Part shown: positions 44,036 through 51,922 of the stretch, in pieces
Layout of the letters: every line of letters starts with the position of its first letter
How positions within the stretch are numbered: position 1 is the stretch's first letter
NCBI GenBank assembly: GCA_910575555.1
Contig: CAJTFX010000006.1
Location: 187,509 to 251,508, forward strand
DNA from: Lachnospiraceae bacterium
Lineage (GTDB): Bacteria > Bacillota > Clostridia > Lachnospirales > Lachnospiraceae
Direction: 5' to 3'
DNA: 64,000 nucleotides
Notes under the pieces: model-generated
The model's input: the letters and a program-made list of their open reading frames with translations, nothing else
What the model was told of the DNA's origin: nothing
Databases searched by the model: none
Made by a program: the position numbers and the translations under genes

Positions 44036-45220
44036 ATGAAACAGCATATTTTTCTTTCCTCGCCCCATATGAGCGAAGAAGGGTATGAACAGGAATATAT
44101 CAAGGAGGCATTTGACACCAACTGGATTGCGCCTCTTGGCAAGAATGTAACAGAATTTGAACAAGAAATGACAGCGAAGCTGGGGGCAGGAAAGGCAGTA
44201 GCCCTTTCCGCAGGAACAGCTGCTATACATATGGCGTTAAAAGCAATTGGAGTAAGTCAGGGGGATATCGTATTTTGCCAGTCCCTGACTTTTTCTGCTA
44301 CCGCAAATCCTATTGTTTACGAGAAAGCGACCCCGGTATTTATAGACAGTGACATGGAGACCTGGAATATGGATCCGAAAGCCCTGGAGCTTGCCTTTGA
44401 AAAATATGAGAAACAGGGAAAACTGCCCAAAGCGGTGATGGTGGTGCATCTCTATGGTATTTGCGCCCATATTGATGAAATCGCTGAGATATGCAAAAGG
44501 TATCGGGTTCCCCTTATAGAAGACGCAGCGGAAAGCCTTGGAACCACTTATCACGGAAAATATACAGGAACTTTCGGAGATTATGGAATTATCAGCTTTA
44601 ATGGGAATAAAATTATAACAAGTTCTGGCGGAGGTATGTTATTGGTGAATACGCCGGATGCAGAAGAGAAAGCGAAGAAAGTCCTCTATTGGGCTACCCA
44701 GGCGCGGGAGCCTGCCCGTTGGTATCAACATACGGAAATTGGATATAACTATCGTATGAGCAATATTGTGGCGGGAATCGGTAGAGGGCAGCTGAAAGTC
44801 TTGGATCAGCGTGTGGAAAAGAAACGTTATATTTATGAATATTACAAGAAATATCTGGGGGATTTGCCGGGAATTCATTTTATGCCCATGATGGAAGATA
44901 CCAGAAGTAACTGTTGGCTTACGTCTGTTCAGTTGGATGCGGATTGCAAGGTGAAACCATTGGATATTATGTTGGCTTTAGAAGAAGATGATGTGGAGAG
45001 CCGGCCGATTTGGAAGCCGATGCATTTGCAGCCGGTGTTTGCGGATTGTGATTTTGTTACCACGGTGGAAGGATTGCATGTGGTAGATGACGATACGGGG
45101 GCAGATAATAGTGTTAGCGGGCAGATTTTCGAACATGGAGTTTGTATGCCTAGTGACAGTAAGATGACGGATGAGGATTTGGAACGGGTGTGCGGTGTGA
45201 TTGGAAAATTGTGGGAATAA
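44036..45220 (+). CDS. pglE: DegT/DnrJ/EryC1 sugar aminotransferase (PglE-like)
   Basis: 394 residues from ATG 44036 (GGAGGAG). PLP enzyme with the Lys192 Schiff-base site in ISFNGNKIITSSGGG, LSAGTAAIHMAL at the cofactor cup and LIEDAAESLGTTY. It adds the C4 amino group to a UDP-4-keto-6-deoxy-N-acetyl sugar using glutamate. Together with the dehydratase at 39896 and acetyltransferase at 45473 it would make UDP-di-N-acetylbacillosamine. The start at 44036 is preferred over 43994 by the ribosome binding site. Confidence 0.85.
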   Translation: MKQHIFLSSPHMSEEGYEQEYIKEAFDTNWIAPLGKNVTEFEQEMTAKLGAGKAVALSAGTAAIHMALKAIGVSQGDIVFCQSLTFSATANPIVYEKATPVFIDSDMETWNMDPKALELAFEKYEKQGKLPKAVMVVHLYGICAHIDEIAEICKRYRVPLIEDAAESLGTTYHGKYTGTFGDYGIISFNGNKIITSSGGGMLLVNTPDAEEKAKKVLYWATQAREPARWYQHTEIGYNYRMSNIVAGIGRGQLKVLDQRVEKKRYIYEYYKKYLGDLPGIHFMPMMEDTRSNCWLTSVQLDADCKVKPLDIMLALEEDDVESRPIWKPMHLQPVFADCDFVTTVEGLHVVDDDTGADNSVSGQIFEHGVCMPSDSKMTDEDLERVCGVIGKLWE

Positions 45221-45259
45221 CTATTAAGGATTTTAACTTAGAATAAGCTATTGGGCATG

Positions 45260-45287
45260 TTGTATTCTGAAAAAGAGTTAGTATAAA
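45260..45287 (+). promoter_or_regulatory. Possible promoter upstream of the poly-G tract
   Basis: TTGTAT (45260-45265), a 16-nt spacer and TATAAA (45282-45287). It would transcribe the small frame at 45370 and the acetyltransferase. The rest of 45221-45369 is AT-rich with no gene seen. Confidence 0.45.
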
Positions 45288-45369
45288 ATGTTTTAGGAGC
45301 ATTACGAGAAAGAACGCTAGAATGTAAATGATTGATATATGGTTTAGAACAGATTTGAAAAAAGGATGG

Positions 45370-45456
45370 ATGGGTGTGAAGAACTTTTTATTTGAAAAGC
45401 ATGCAATGGAAATGCCATTAAGTTCCCGAACGTCAGAGATTTTAGGGGGGGGGTAA
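45370..45456 (+). CDS. 28-codon leader frame ending at a G9 tract
   Basis: ATG 45370 has AAGG upstream at a good distance. The frame runs MGVKNFLFEKHAMEM on through SSRTSEIL into three Gly codons made by the G tract, then stops at TAA 45454-45456. If the tract had eight (or eleven) Gs it would read straight into the acetyltransferase frame, adding NKTLFIVGANGHGK. The peptide is not recognised. It is either a true leader or the displaced N-terminus of the next gene. Confidence 0.5.
   Translation: MGVKNFLFEKHAMEMPLSSRTSEILGGG
45445..45453 (+). repeat. Homopolymeric G9 tract at the acetyltransferase start
   Basis: Nine consecutive Gs, flanked by TTTA and TAATAA, in an AT-rich region where such a run is unlikely by chance. 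It separates the only well-placed ATG (45370) from the acetyltransferase frame by one base. Tracts of this type cause slipped-strand phase variation in other bacteria. A sequencing length error must also be considered. Confidence 0.8.
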
Positions 45457-45472
45457 TAAAACACTCTTTATA

Positions 45473-46078
45473 GTGGGGGCGAATGGCCATGGAAAAGTGG
45501 TTTTTGATGTAGCCCAACGAATTGGTGTTTACGAGAATATTTATTTTTTGGATGATGACAGTAAATTAGTTAGAGAAAATAAACTGGTAATAGGTTCAAG
45601 CGGCCTTGCTTTTGAACATAAAGAAGAATGTGATGCTATAATCGCGATTGGAAATCCGATTCACAGAAGATGTATTCAGGATAATTATGAACAAAGCGGA
45701 ATAAATATTGTCACTTTGATTCATCCAGAATCGGTGGTTTCAGAAAAAGTTGTTCAAATCGGGAGCGGCTCTGTGATTATGGCTGGCGCTGTTATTCAGG
45801 CGGAGACGGAAATCGGAAAGGGTGTAATTATTAATACGTCATCATCTATTGATCATGAATGTAAAATAGGTAATTATGCTCATATTTCAGTGGGAAGCCA
45901 TTTGGCAGGAAATGTGGAAGTTGGAGATGGTACATGGATTGGGATTGGCGCAGTGATCAGCAATAATGTATCTATTTGTAATGATGTGGTGGTAGGGGCA
46001 GGGGCGGTTGTAGTAGAAGATATTATAGAAAGCGGTACATATGTGGGAGTGCCTGCGAAAAGAATTAAAGCAGAATGA
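45473..46078 (+). CDS. pglD: PglD/NeuD-type sugar O/N-acetyltransferase, start displaced
   Basis: 201 residues when read from GTG 45473, which has no spaced ribosome binding site. The frame is open back to TAG 45443-45445, and codons before the GTG read NKTLFIV. That is the first beta strand of the Rossmann domain needed before GANGHGKVV, so the natural protein should begin further upstream. The C-terminal half is a left-handed beta-helix (hexapeptide repeats GSGSVIMAG, IGKGVIIN, VGDGTWIG) with the catalytic-type His128 in SIDHEC. It should acetylate the amino group placed by the aminotransferase at 44036. Confidence 0.82.
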   Translation: MGANGHGKVVFDVAQRIGVYENIYFLDDDSKLVRENKLVIGSSGLAFEHKEECDAIIAIGNPIHRRCIQDNYEQSGINIVTLIHPESVVSEKVVQIGSGSVIMAGAVIQAETEIGKGVIINTSSSIDHECKIGNYAHISVGSHLAGNVEVGDGTWIGIGAVISNNVSICNDVVVGAGAVVVEDIIESGTYVGVPAKRIKAE

Positions 46079-46094
46079 ATTGCAGGAAAAGCAT

Positions 46095-46730
46095 ATGTAT
46101 AGAAAAATTTTAAAACGTTGGATAGACATTATATTATCATTGTTTGTAATTACTATATTAAGCCCGGTTCTTATTATTATAAGTATTGTTGTAAGGATTA
46201 AATTAGGTAAGCCGATTATATTTAAACAAAAACGTCCTGGTAAGGAACAAAAAATATTCGAGATGTATAAATTCCGCACAATGACAGATGAGAAAGATAG
46301 TAGTGGAAATCTTTTGTCAGATGAAGAACGGCTCACGTCATTTGGAAGAAAATTAAGGCGTACGAGTCTGGATGAACTTCCAGAAGTCTTTAATATTTTA
46401 AAAGGTGATATGAGCTTTGTAGGGCCAAGGCCGCTGTTAGAAAGGTATTTGCCTTATTATACAGAAAGGGAAAGTCATAGGCATGATGTTAGGCCAGGCT
46501 TGACGGGACTGGCGCAAATTAATGGAAGAAATGCTTTGTCTTGGGAAAAGCGGTTTGAATTTGATTTACAGTATATAGAAAATGTTTCTTTTGGCTTAGA
46601 TGTTTATATTCTCAAAAAAACAGTTGAAAAAGTTTTGAAGAAAGAAGGTATTTTGGTTGGAAATGAAAAGATAATGCTAAACTTTGATGAAGAGAGGGAA
46701 AAGAGGAATATGGTTGGAAAAAAAGAGTGA
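46095..46730 (+). CDS. pglC: PglC-like initiating phosphoglycosyl transferase
   Basis: 211 residues, a monotopic phosphoglycosyl transferase. It has an N-terminal re-entrant helix (WIDIILSLFVITILSP), KFRTMTDE, the catalytic Asp-Glu in SLDELPEVFN, MSFVGPRPL and GLTGLAQINGR. It links a sugar-1-phosphate to undecaprenyl phosphate. Following the PglE and PglD-like genes, di-N-acetylbacillosamine-1-phosphate is the likely donor group. ATG 46095 follows AGGAAAAG, 17 nt after the previous stop. Confidence 0.88.
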   Translation: MYRKILKRWIDIILSLFVITILSPVLIIISIVVRIKLGKPIIFKQKRPGKEQKIFEMYKFRTMTDEKDSSGNLLSDEERLTSFGRKLRRTSLDELPEVFNILKGDMSFVGPRPLLERYLPYYTERESHRHDVRPGLTGLAQINGRNALSWEKRFEFDLQYIENVSFGLDVYILKKTVEKVLKKEGILVGNEKIMLNFDEEREKRNMVGKKE

Positions 46731-46781
46731 TATTGTGATAGATAATTGAATATTTATTAAAAATTGTAATTTGGAGATGCT

Positions 46782-47432
46782 ATGAAGAATTATCACAAAC
46801 CGTATGGAATTTATGAAAAATATTTAAAGAGGCCAATTGACATATTGTGTAGTTTTATGGTTATTTTGCTATTTTGGTGGGCATATATTATTATTGCAAT
46901 TTTAGTGAGGATTAAAATAGGAAAACCTGTCTTATTTGCGCAGGAGCGTCCAGGCAAAGATGAAAAGATCTTTAAATTATATAAATTTAGAACTATGACG
47001 GAGAAAAAAGATAAAAAAGGAAATTTATTGCCGGATATGCAGCGTCTTACAAAATTTGGTATGTTTTTACGCAAGTCAAGTTTAGATGAGCTTCCGGAAA
47101 TATTCAATATTATCAGAGGCGATATGAGTTTAATTGGGCCGAGGCCGCTGTTGGTTAAATATCTGCCTTTATATAATAAGAGACAGCGTAGGCGCCATGA
47201 AGTACGACCTGGAATATCTGGATATGCACAGGCTCATGGTAGGAATGCTATGTCTTGGGAAGAACGTTTTGAGATGGATTTGTATTACGTTGAACATATC
47301 ACTTTTTGGGGAGATATAAAAATAATTATAGATACTATATTATCAGTAATAAAGCGAGAAGGGATAGATTCTCCAGAAACAAAAGCAGTGACAATGGAAG
47401 AGTTCAAAGGCACAGAGAGGGATAGGGCATGA
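46782..47432 (+). CDS. Second PglC-like phosphoglycosyl transferase
   Basis: 216 residues, paralogous to the gene just upstream: RPIDILCSFMVIL as re-entrant helix, KFRTMTEKKD, SLDELPEIFNIIRGDMSLIG and GISGYAQAHGR. The catalytic Asp-Glu pair is intact, so it should be active. Two initiating enzymes in a row suggest either two primers or a duplication with changed specificity. Its stop overlaps the next start (ATGA, 47429-47432). Confidence 0.88.
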   Translation: MKNYHKPYGIYEKYLKRPIDILCSFMVILLFWWAYIIIAILVRIKIGKPVLFAQERPGKDEKIFKLYKFRTMTEKKDKKGNLLPDMQRLTKFGMFLRKSSLDELPEIFNIIRGDMSLIGPRPLLVKYLPLYNKRQRRRHEVRPGISGYAQAHGRNAMSWEERFEMDLYYVEHITFWGDIKIIIDTILSVIKREGIDSPETKAVTMEEFKGTERDRA

Positions 47433-48595
47433 AAACACCATATTTTCTTATTTCTGAGGAAAAGTTAAATGCTAACGTAGAGGACTTTAAAAAAGCATTA
47501 CAGGATTTGTGGCCAAATTCAACATTGGCATATTCTGTTAAAACGAATTCTTTGCCATGGTTATTGCAATATTTGAGAGATACAGATGTTTTTGCAGAAG
47601 TCGTTTCTGATGAGGAATACCAGTTAGCAAGATTATGCGGTTATTCAGATGATCGTATTGTGTTTAATGGGCCGATAAAGGGAGAAGAAACGTTTCAACA
47701 AGCGCTTCTTGGAAAGGCTGTAATAAATTTAGATTCCGTAAAGGATTTAGAATATTTAAAAAAATATGGAAAAGATACAGAGGCTTGTGTAGGAATTAGG
47801 GTGAATGTCAACCCGAAAGTTTTTGATTCGAAAGATATTGGATATGAAGAGGACGGATTTAGATTTGGTTTTTCGGAGGAGGCAGGCGACTTTGCGAAAG
47901 CGTTAAATTGTATTCAGAATTTATACTCTAGCCCTAATATAGGGATACATTTGCATTGCAATAGTATTACCAGAAGTGTAAATGTTTATATTGCGCTTGC
48001 GAAATATGCAGTGGAATTAGTGAGGAAGTATGGCATTAAGTTATCCTTTATTGATATGGGAGGAGGATATTTTGGAGGTGTTGAGGGAAAGCCAACGCCC
48101 TATGACTATATATCCGCAATTAAAAATGAATTGATGAAGGAGATTAATCCAAATGAAACAAGGTTGATTGTCGAGCCAGGATCAGCTATTATAGGCTCAG
48201 CTGTCGATTTATATACGTCTGTTTTAGATGTGAAAGATACGAATTGTAGTAGAATTGTGACCACAGATGGCAGTCGCGTGTATGTTGATCCGTTATGGGC
48301 AAAAACGCGCTATATGTATTCACTACAGTCTGCTGATTTTAATCGTGTTCCATTGGATAAGCAAATTGTTTGTGGGTATACATGTATGGATCATGATAGA
48401 ATTATGATAATTAAAAATGAAACTGAACTGCATGTAGAAGACAAAATTATTTATCATCGAATTGGCGCATATTCCATGACGTTCGGTGGAATGTTTATAA
48501 GATATTATCCTGATGTGTACGTAAAATTAAACAATGGAATTCATAAGGTTAGAAACCGAGTTTCAGTAGAGGATTATTATAAAATAAATTCGTGA
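47429..48595 (+). CDS. PLP-dependent decarboxylase, alanine-racemase/LysA fold
   Basis: 388 residues. N-terminal barrel with the PLP-lysine motif LAYSVKTNSLPWLL, then HLHCNS, FIDMGGGYFGG, the phosphate-side VEPGSAII and the C-terminal YTCMDHDRI with a cysteine typical of diaminopimelate/ornithine-type decarboxylases. It probably decarboxylates an amino-acid-like substrate. Start overlaps the previous gene by 4 nt, so it belongs to the glycan operon. With the epimerase and ATP-grasp enzyme after it, it forms a likely three-gene cassette. Exact substrate unknown. Confidence 0.8.
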   Translation: MKTPYFLISEEKLNANVEDFKKALQDLWPNSTLAYSVKTNSLPWLLQYLRDTDVFAEVVSDEEYQLARLCGYSDDRIVFNGPIKGEETFQQALLGKAVINLDSVKDLEYLKKYGKDTEACVGIRVNVNPKVFDSKDIGYEEDGFRFGFSEEAGDFAKALNCIQNLYSSPNIGIHLHCNSITRSVNVYIALAKYAVELVRKYGIKLSFIDMGGGYFGGVEGKPTPYDYISAIKNELMKEINPNETRLIVEPGSAIIGSAVDLYTSVLDVKDTNCSRIVTTDGSRVYVDPLWAKTRYMYSLQSADFNRVPLDKQIVCGYTCMDHDRIMIIKNETELHVEDKIIYHRIGAYSMTFGGMFIRYYPDVYVKLNNGIHKVRNRVSVEDYYKINS

Positions 48596-48627
48596 GTTTT
48601 CGAAAAAGCAGGAAGGAATAATGAAGG

Positions 48628-49653
48628 ATGGAAAAGAAAGTTTTAGTGTTAGGCGCGACAGGAAACTTGGGAGCATATTCAGCAGTAGAGCTTAAAAGGG
48701 CAGGGTTCGATGTAATTGCAACAGGTAAAAGAAAATCGGATAATGGCTTTTTTAGGAAAATGGGGATTCCTTATTATTCAGTTGATATTACCTCTGCTGA
48801 AGCTTTTGATGTCTTTTTGGATAAAGACATAGAGACTGTCGTTAATTTTGCAGGAGAGTTGCCGTCACGATGTGCATTTAATCCACAGGCGCTAATCTCT
48901 ACAATAACTGAGGCAACTGTAAATGTATTGGAATTTATGCGTAAATCTGGAGCAAAAAAAATAGTTTTTCCAACAACGCCATATGATTTATTTCATCTTC
49001 ATGAAACGGGTCTTCCGATTGCTCCAGATGCACAAAGGGAATTTCCGGGAGTAGGAGATCATAGTATATATGCAATTGCAAAAAATGCAGCAGTTGATTT
49101 AATGGAACATTATCATCTTGAATATGGTATATCGCGTTTTATCCTGAGGTTTTTTACCATCTATCAATATCACCCTAATGCGTATCATTATGCGGATGGA
49201 AAAATGCGTATGATGCCATATAGGAGTTTAATTAGGAGAGCACAGCAAGGAGAAACCATTTCTATATATGGTAATCCGGAGAGAGTTAAAGAGATGGTTT
49301 ATATTAAAGATTTCACAAAAGTTGTTGTTGCGACAGCTAAATCAGAGTTAGAGGGAGGTTTTTATAATATTGGTTCGCCTCATAGGGTGTCTTTGGATGA
49401 GATGATTCATGGGATTGTAGAAGTATTTTCTCCGGTAGGAAATAAGTCAAAAATACTTTATGATCCTACAAAACCAGATACTCTCCAATCAATGTTAGAT
49501 TGGTCTAAGACGAAACGTGACTTAGGATATGACCCTGAGTATTCGTATTTAGAAATGTTAAAAGATTTAAAAACTGAAATGGAAGAAGAGCCATTTAAAG
49601 AACTTTGGGGCAGTGGCAAATATTATGATGAATTATATGGAGCGAATGTGTAA
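48628..49653 (+). CDS. NAD-dependent sugar epimerase/dehydratase family protein
   Basis: 341 residues, extended SDR fold with VLVLGATGNLGAYSAVEL at the N-terminus and NFAGELPS after the fourth strand. The Tyr-Lys pair is probably in YAIAKNAAVDL, and YIKDFTKVVV marks the nucleotide-sugar side. The sugar and reaction are not predictable. It is the middle gene of the decarboxylase/epimerase/ATP-grasp set. Confidence 0.8.
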   Translation: MEKKVLVLGATGNLGAYSAVELKRAGFDVIATGKRKSDNGFFRKMGIPYYSVDITSAEAFDVFLDKDIETVVNFAGELPSRCAFNPQALISTITEATVNVLEFMRKSGAKKIVFPTTPYDLFHLHETGLPIAPDAQREFPGVGDHSIYAIAKNAAVDLMEHYHLEYGISRFILRFFTIYQYHPNAYHYADGKMRMMPYRSLIRRAQQGETISIYGNPERVKEMVYIKDFTKVVVATAKSELEGGFYNIGSPHRVSLDEMIHGIVEVFSPVGNKSKILYDPTKPDTLQSMLDWSKTKRDLGYDPEYSYLEMLKDLKTEMEEEPFKELWGSGKYYDELYGANV

Positions 49654-49675
49654 TTGATGGAAGGAAAAGATATTG

Positions 49676-50653
49676 ATGAATATATTAATGTGCAGTGTTG
49701 GCAGAAGAGGAGAATTATTGAAAGATTTTCACAGAACAATGATGGGGAAGGGAAAAGTTGTTGCAACAGATTTAAGTCCTTATGCTCCGGCATTGTATTA
49801 CGCAGATAAGCAGTATATAGTTCCGCCTATTGAAAGTCCAAATTATATAGATGTATTGTTAGACATTTGTAAAAAGGAATCAATTTCTGCTGTTACAACA
49901 TTTATTGACCCAGAGATAAAACTGTTGGCTCAAAATAGAGATAAATTTGAAGAACTTGGAGTAACAGTGTTGGCACCGTATGAGGAAACAGCAGAAATTT
50001 GTTTTGATAAATATCTAGCATTTCAATATTTCAAAAAAAATGGTATTCCTACAGTAACGACGTGGGGCACTTTAGATGAGTTTGAGGATGCGTGGAGAAA
50101 TAATGAAGTAAGTTTTCCCGTGTTTGTAAAACCAAGGACAGGGAGTGGAAGCGTAGGCGCTAGAAAAGTATATAGTCATGAGTTACTTAAAGAAGCACTG
50201 GAAGAAGAACCATCCTTGATTATTCAAGAGTATATGGATGGCATAGATTTAGACGCAGATGTATATGTTGATATGATTAATCATGAGGCAGTGGCAGCTT
50301 TTTCTAAAAAGAAAATAGAAACCCGTATTGGAGGAGCTAGTAAGACAATTTCATTCAAAGATGATAAATTGTTTCAATTTATTTCTGAAATTGTCAAAAT
50401 ATTTAAATTCAATGGACCAATAGATATTGACTTTTTTTGTATAAATGGAGAGTATTATGTATCAGAAATTAATCCGCGTTTTGGCGGAGCATATCTGCAT
50501 GCATATGAGTGCGGAATAGACTTCATTAAATACATTCAGAAGAATTTGAATGGAGAGGCGAATGAAGTAGAATTTGGAGAGTATGAGGAAGATATAATTA
50601 TGATGATGTATGATGGTGTGGTATTTAGAAAAAAAGATGAGTTAGCTAAATGA
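49676..50653 (+). CDS. ATP-grasp ligase (CarB-like)
   Basis: 325 residues from ATG 49676 (GGAAGGA upstream; a TTG lies one codon earlier). Preatp-grasp domain with MNILMCSVGRRGELL and ATDLSPYAPALYYAD. ATP-grasp core with FPVFVKPRTGSGSVGARKV, LIIQEYMDG and the Mg-binding VSEINPRFGGAY. Such enzymes form amide or peptide-like bonds by activating a carboxylate with ATP. In a glycan operon it may attach an amino acid or amine to a sugar or uronic acid. The partner substrate is not known. Confidence 0.85.
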   Translation: MNILMCSVGRRGELLKDFHRTMMGKGKVVATDLSPYAPALYYADKQYIVPPIESPNYIDVLLDICKKESISAVTTFIDPEIKLLAQNRDKFEELGVTVLAPYEETAEICFDKYLAFQYFKKNGIPTVTTWGTLDEFEDAWRNNEVSFPVFVKPRTGSGSVGARKVYSHELLKEALEEEPSLIIQEYMDGIDLDADVYVDMINHEAVAAFSKKKIETRIGGASKTISFKDDKLFQFISEIVKIFKFNGPIDIDFFCINGEYYVSEINPRFGGAYLHAYECGIDFIKYIQKNLNGEANEVEFGEYEEDIIMMMYDGVVFRKKDELAK

Positions 50654-50710
50654 TTATTTCTTTTTCATATGTAGTAAGGATTATTTTTTGAGGAATACTA
50701 TTTTATAAGT

Positions 50711-50739
50711 TTTATGTTTTGTTGGGATTCAGATATAAT
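50711..50739 (+). promoter_or_regulatory. Possible promoter before the GT4 gene
   Basis: TATAAT (50734-50739) with a weak -35 TTTATG (50711-50716) at 17 nt, in the 159-nt gap 50654-50812. The gap is otherwise AT-rich without a gene. Confidence 0.4.
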
Positions 50740-50812
50740 AGGCAGTTTAGTAATAAAGAGATATGGGTATACAATTATGATTTGTCATAGTGATTTGTAA
50801 TGGAGATAGTGA

Positions 50813-51901
50813 ATGAAAATATTAGTGTTAGCAAATGATGATGGTGGCTTATATAAATTCCGCAAAGAACTTTTAGAAAAATTTTTAATAAATCATAAGG
50901 TCTATATAGTATTGCCAAATGGAGAGTATATTAATGATATGTGTCAAATGGGAGTTTCTTTTCAGGCAGTGGATATTAATCGTAGAGGAAAAAATATATT
51001 TCAGGAAGCAAAGTTGTTTCATGAGTATTTCAAGATAATTCGAAAGATTAAGCCAGATGTTGTTTTAACTTATACAGTTAAACCGAATATTTATGGAGGA
51101 ATAATTTGTCGATTATGCCATAAACCATATATTGCAAATATTACAGGCTTGGGTACAGCAATAGAAGAAAAAAGTATATTAAGTAAAATATTGATAATTT
51201 GTTATAAACAGGCTCTGAAGAAAGCAGAGTGTATATTTTTCCAAAATCATAGTAATAGAAGATTTTTTATGAAGCGTGGATTAAAGCATCCAAATGTGAA
51301 ATGTCTGCCAGGATCAGGGGTTAACCTTACGGAACATTGTTATGAAGAGTATCCTCCGATAGAAGATAAGATTATATTTCTATTTATTGGGAGGATTATG
51401 CGGGATAAAGGTGTAATTGAGTTAGTGGAAGCGTCCAAACATGTAATATCTCAATATGATAATGTAGAGGTTCAGTTAATGGGGCCTTGCGAAGCAGATT
51501 TTGAAGAAGAATTTATTGGTATGAATGTACAAAAGTGTGTAAATCTGTTGGGAGTTCAGAAAGATGTTCATTCTTTTATAAAAAAATGCCATGCAGTTGT
51601 TTTACCTAGCTATCATGAAGGAATGTCAAATGTATTATTAGAAGCGGCAGCCTGTGGAAGACCGGTCTTAACTACAAATGTACCAGGGTGCAAAGAGACT
51701 TTTGAAGAAGGAGTTTCGGGCTTTGGATTTGCGGCAAAAAATGTAAAAGAGTTAGAAGAAGCAATGAAAAGGTTTATTCAGCTTGATTATGAAAAAAAAG
51801 TGCAAATGGGCAAGGCAGGAAGAGAACGAATGGAAAAGAAATTTAGCCGTGATATTGTAGTTAAAATGTATGAGAAAGAACTTGGAAAGATTGCTCATTA
51901 A
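50813..51901 (+). CDS. Family 4 glycosyltransferase
   Basis: 362 residues, GT-B fold. The N-terminal domain has LANDDGGLYKFRKELLE and VLTYTVKPNIYGG. The C-terminal donor domain has FLFIGRIMRDKGVIELV and the E-x7-E motif in YHEGMSNVLLEAAACGRPV. Similar to capsule GT4 enzymes (CapM/PglA-like), which often add the second sugar to the bacillosamine-type primer. GGAG precedes the ATG. Confidence 0.88.
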   Translation: MKILVLANDDGGLYKFRKELLEKFLINHKVYIVLPNGEYINDMCQMGVSFQAVDINRRGKNIFQEAKLFHEYFKIIRKIKPDVVLTYTVKPNIYGGIICRLCHKPYIANITGLGTAIEEKSILSKILIICYKQALKKAECIFFQNHSNRRFFMKRGLKHPNVKCLPGSGVNLTEHCYEEYPPIEDKIIFLFIGRIMRDKGVIELVEASKHVISQYDNVEVQLMGPCEADFEEEFIGMNVQKCVNLLGVQKDVHSFIKKCHAVVLPSYHEGMSNVLLEAAACGRPVLTTNVPGCKETFEEGVSGFGFAAKNVKELEEAMKRFIQLDYEKKVQMGKAGRERMEKKFSRDIVVKMYEKELGKIAH

Positions 51902-51922
51902 TGTGTGAATGGAGGAATGGTT

